Positions 62,688 to 64,000 of a stretch of 64,000 nt of DNA are shown here, piece after piece. The position numbers and the translations under genes are program-made. Each line of letters opens with the position of its first letter. The first letter of the stretch is position 1. The notes under the pieces were generated by a model that worked only from the letters and a program-made list of their open reading frames with translations, was not told the DNA's origin and did not search any database. The DNA comes from Pelagibacteraceae bacterium AG-313-A04 (lineage in GTDB: Bacteria; Pseudomonadota; Alphaproteobacteria; Pelagibacterales; Pelagibacteraceae): the NCBI GenBank assembly GCA_003284275.1, contig QBVU01000002.1:1-64000 (forward strand). The letters are read 5' to 3'.

Positions 62688-63244
62688 ATTAAACTTATCT
62701 CTTTTTCTTTTTCAGTTAATGTTTTCTCTATTATATCTATGTATTTGTCAGTCAACTTTTGAATATTTTTTTCAAAATTTTTATTACTATCCTCTGAAAT
62801 TATTTTTTCTTTAAGTTTTTTTTTAAGATCTTCATTAGCTTCACGTCTTATATTTCTAATAGCAACTTTACCTTTTTCGCCCATATTCTTTAAAATTTTT
62901 ATAAGATCTTTTCTTCTTTCTTCTGTCAAATCTGGTATTCTAATTCTAATAATTTGACCATCCAATTGCGGGTTAACACCTAAATCAGATTTTTGTATCG
63001 CGCTCTCAATTAGAGTAGTGTTAGTTTTATCCCAAACTTGTATAGAAATTAGTCTTGCCTCAGGAACGCTAATTGTTGCTAATTGTTCAATAGGCATAAG
63101 TTGACCATAAACATCGACTTTAATTGTATCTAACATATTTATATTAGCTCTTCCTGTTCTTAGTGTTGAAATATCTTTTTTCAATGAAAGAATACTTTTA
63201 TCCATTTTTGAGGAATAATCTGACTCTTTAAATTCGCTACTCAT
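62684..63244 (-). CDS. frr: Ribosome recycling factor
   Basis: The 186-aa protein has the RRF three-helix pattern: SILSLKKDISTLRTGRANINMLDTIKVDVYG, PIEQLATISVPEARLISIQVWD, IRIRIPDLTEERRKDLIKILKNMGEKGKVAIRNIRREAN. It frees ribosomes from mRNA after termination with EF-G. The usual neighbour pyrH (UMP kinase) is missing from the space between tsf and frr, where only 3 bases remain. Confidence 0.96.
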   Translation of the reverse strand: MSSEFKESDYSSKMDKSILSLKKDISTLRTGRANINMLDTIKVDVYGQLMPIEQLATISVPEARLISIQVWDKTNTTLIESAIQKSDLGVNPQLDGQIIRIRIPDLTEERRKDLIKILKNMGEKGKVAIRNIRREANEDLKKKLKEKIISEDSNKNFEKNIQKLTDKYIDIIEKTLTEKEKEISLI

Positions 63245-63247
63245 TGA

Positions 63248-64000
63248 TTACACACCTTCTCCAACTTTATATCTAATAAAATCCAATATTTTCATCTCTT
63301 TGTCTACAGAGTTTTCCTTTAAAATTTCAGAGACCTTTTTTTTTGGATCCATTATCCATAGCTGGCTCAAAAGTGAATTATCATTCAAAAATTTGGTTAA
63401 TTTTCCTTTTGAAATTTTTTCTGCCATAGGAGCTGGTTTACCTGAATTACTAATCTCTGCTTTTATTATTTCTAATTCTTTATCAATTATATCCTGATTA
63501 ATACCTTCATTATTTATCGCTAAAGGACTTGATGCCGCGATATGCATCGCAATCTTGTTGCCTATGTCATCGTTTTTTCCTTTTGATATACCGTCTATTT
63601 TTACAACAGAAATTATCTTACCTATACCTTTTTCAATTGCTGAGTGAACATAAAAAAAATTAGTTCCTTGAGAGTTTTCGAAAAAATCTGATCTTCTAAT
63701 TGTAATTTTTTCTCCAATTTTTGAAATTAAATTAACTAAGTTGTCTTTTACAGTAATTCCATTTAACATTTTTACTTGATTAAGTTTATCCAAATCACCT
63801 TTTGTATTAAAGTTTATTTCTGATAGCTCTTTACAAAATTTGATAAAATCTTGGTTCTTTGCGACAAAATCTGTTTCGCTGTTTATTTCAATCAAAGAAA
63901 TATTTCCCTTGCTCTCTTTTACTAAGGCTAAGCCTTCCGAGGCAGTCCTGCTCATTTTTTTGGAGGCTTTTGCTATTCCTTTTTTACGTAAAAACTCGAC
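63248..64000 (-). CDS. tsf: Elongation factor Ts (5' end outside window)
   Basis: The track starts at 63955 (MSRTASEG), but the frame continues to the window edge as VEFLRKKGIAKASKKMSRTASEGLALV, standard EF-Ts sequence, so the true start lies beyond base 64000 (about 35-40 residues missing). The EF-Tu contact motif is present in INSETDFVAKNQDF; HIAASSPLAIN and FIRYKVGEGV also match. It exchanges GDP for GTP on EF-Tu. It is followed by frr after 3 bases. Confidence 0.94.
   Translation of the reverse strand, partial: VEFLRKKGIAKASKKMSRTASEGLALVKESKGNISLIEINSETDFVAKNQDFIKFCKELSEINFNTKGDLDKLNQVKMLNGITVKDNLVNLISKIGEKITIRRSDFFENSQGTNFFYVHSAIEKGIGKIISVVKIDGISKGKNDDIGNKIAMHIAASSPLAINNEGINQDIIDKELEIIKAEISNSGKPAPMAEKISKGKLTKFLNDNSLLSQLWIMDPKKKVSEILKENSVDKEMKILDFIRYKVGEGV

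Overview
The window reads as a chromosomal segment of a streamlined, strongly A+T-rich alphaproteobacterium, most likely of the SAR11 (Pelagibacterales) type. This rests on several things: almost no non-coding DNA, coding ends that overlap or abut (many ATGA and TAATG junctions), Lys/Asn/Ile-rich proteins, and alphaproteobacterial landmarks (NtrYX-TrkAH, DUF1476 ATPase inhibitor, GAAC-N7-GAAC LexA box, trpEGDC-lexA, eno-kdsA-pyrG-secG-tpiA, frr-uppS-cdsA-dxr-bamA-skp-lpxD-fabZ-lpxA-lpxI-lpxB). A phosphofructokinase plus pyruvate kinase would fit a lineage with Embden-Meyerhof glycolysis better than the best known coastal SAR11 strain; that placement is inference. I see no tRNA, rRNA, CRISPR array or insertion sequence.

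Region by region: 1-2.6 kb is an iron(III) ABC uptake locus (FbpB permease, cut by the window start; a 56-aa CxxC protein missed by the ORF track; FbpA binding protein) read from a region with two Fur-box-like sites. 2.7-7.2 kb holds a small membrane protein, a hydratase-family gene and three glycolytic genes (pfkA, pyk, gap). 7.2-15.8 kb is a glycerol module: GlpU/Q/P/T/S/V ABC transporter, glycerol kinase and a GpsA-type glycerol-3-phosphate dehydrogenase, with an internal terminator after glpV. 15.8-21.7 kb is trkH-trkA-ntrX-ntrY. 21.8-26.1 kb is ispDF, pgpA, pncC and a large secreted repeat plus beta-barrel protein.

26.1-32.9 kb (minus strand) runs tpiA-secG-pyrG-kdsA-eno-ftsB-lipA-ratA-small membrane protein. 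32.9-40.4 kb (plus strand) has a PpiD/SurA-like chaperone, trpE-trpG-trpD-trpC, an SOS-autoregulated lexA and gltX. 40.4-45.4 kb is the most accessory-looking part: a C5 cytosine methyltransferase facing a TdeIII-like restriction enzyme, which sits at the end of a tight operon with a Pif1-like helicase carrying a C-terminal Myb/SANT-like tail, a Cas4-like four-cysteine nuclease and three small proteins. 45.5-50.6 kb has DUF1476 and a membrane operon of unknown role (two sensor-shaped proteins without output domains, a PrsW-like protease, a DUF2167 protein with a non-ATG start) and a Pro/Glu-repeat membrane protein. 50.7-64 kb has msrB, a 40-aa membrane peptide, an HDAC-family amidohydrolase, and the lipid A / outer-membrane / isoprenoid block from lpxB back to tsf, in which pyrH and rseP are missing from their usual places.

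Functionally, imported glycerol can be phosphorylated (GlpK), oxidised to DHAP (GpsA, if it runs in reverse), isomerised (TpiA) and carried to pyruvate (Gap, Eno, Pyk), so much of lower glycolysis lies in this window. The best leads for new biology are the nuclease-helicase-restriction operon, the PrsW/sensor-like membrane operon, the asymmetric GlpS/GlpT ATPase pair, and the Fur-linked small CxxC gene.
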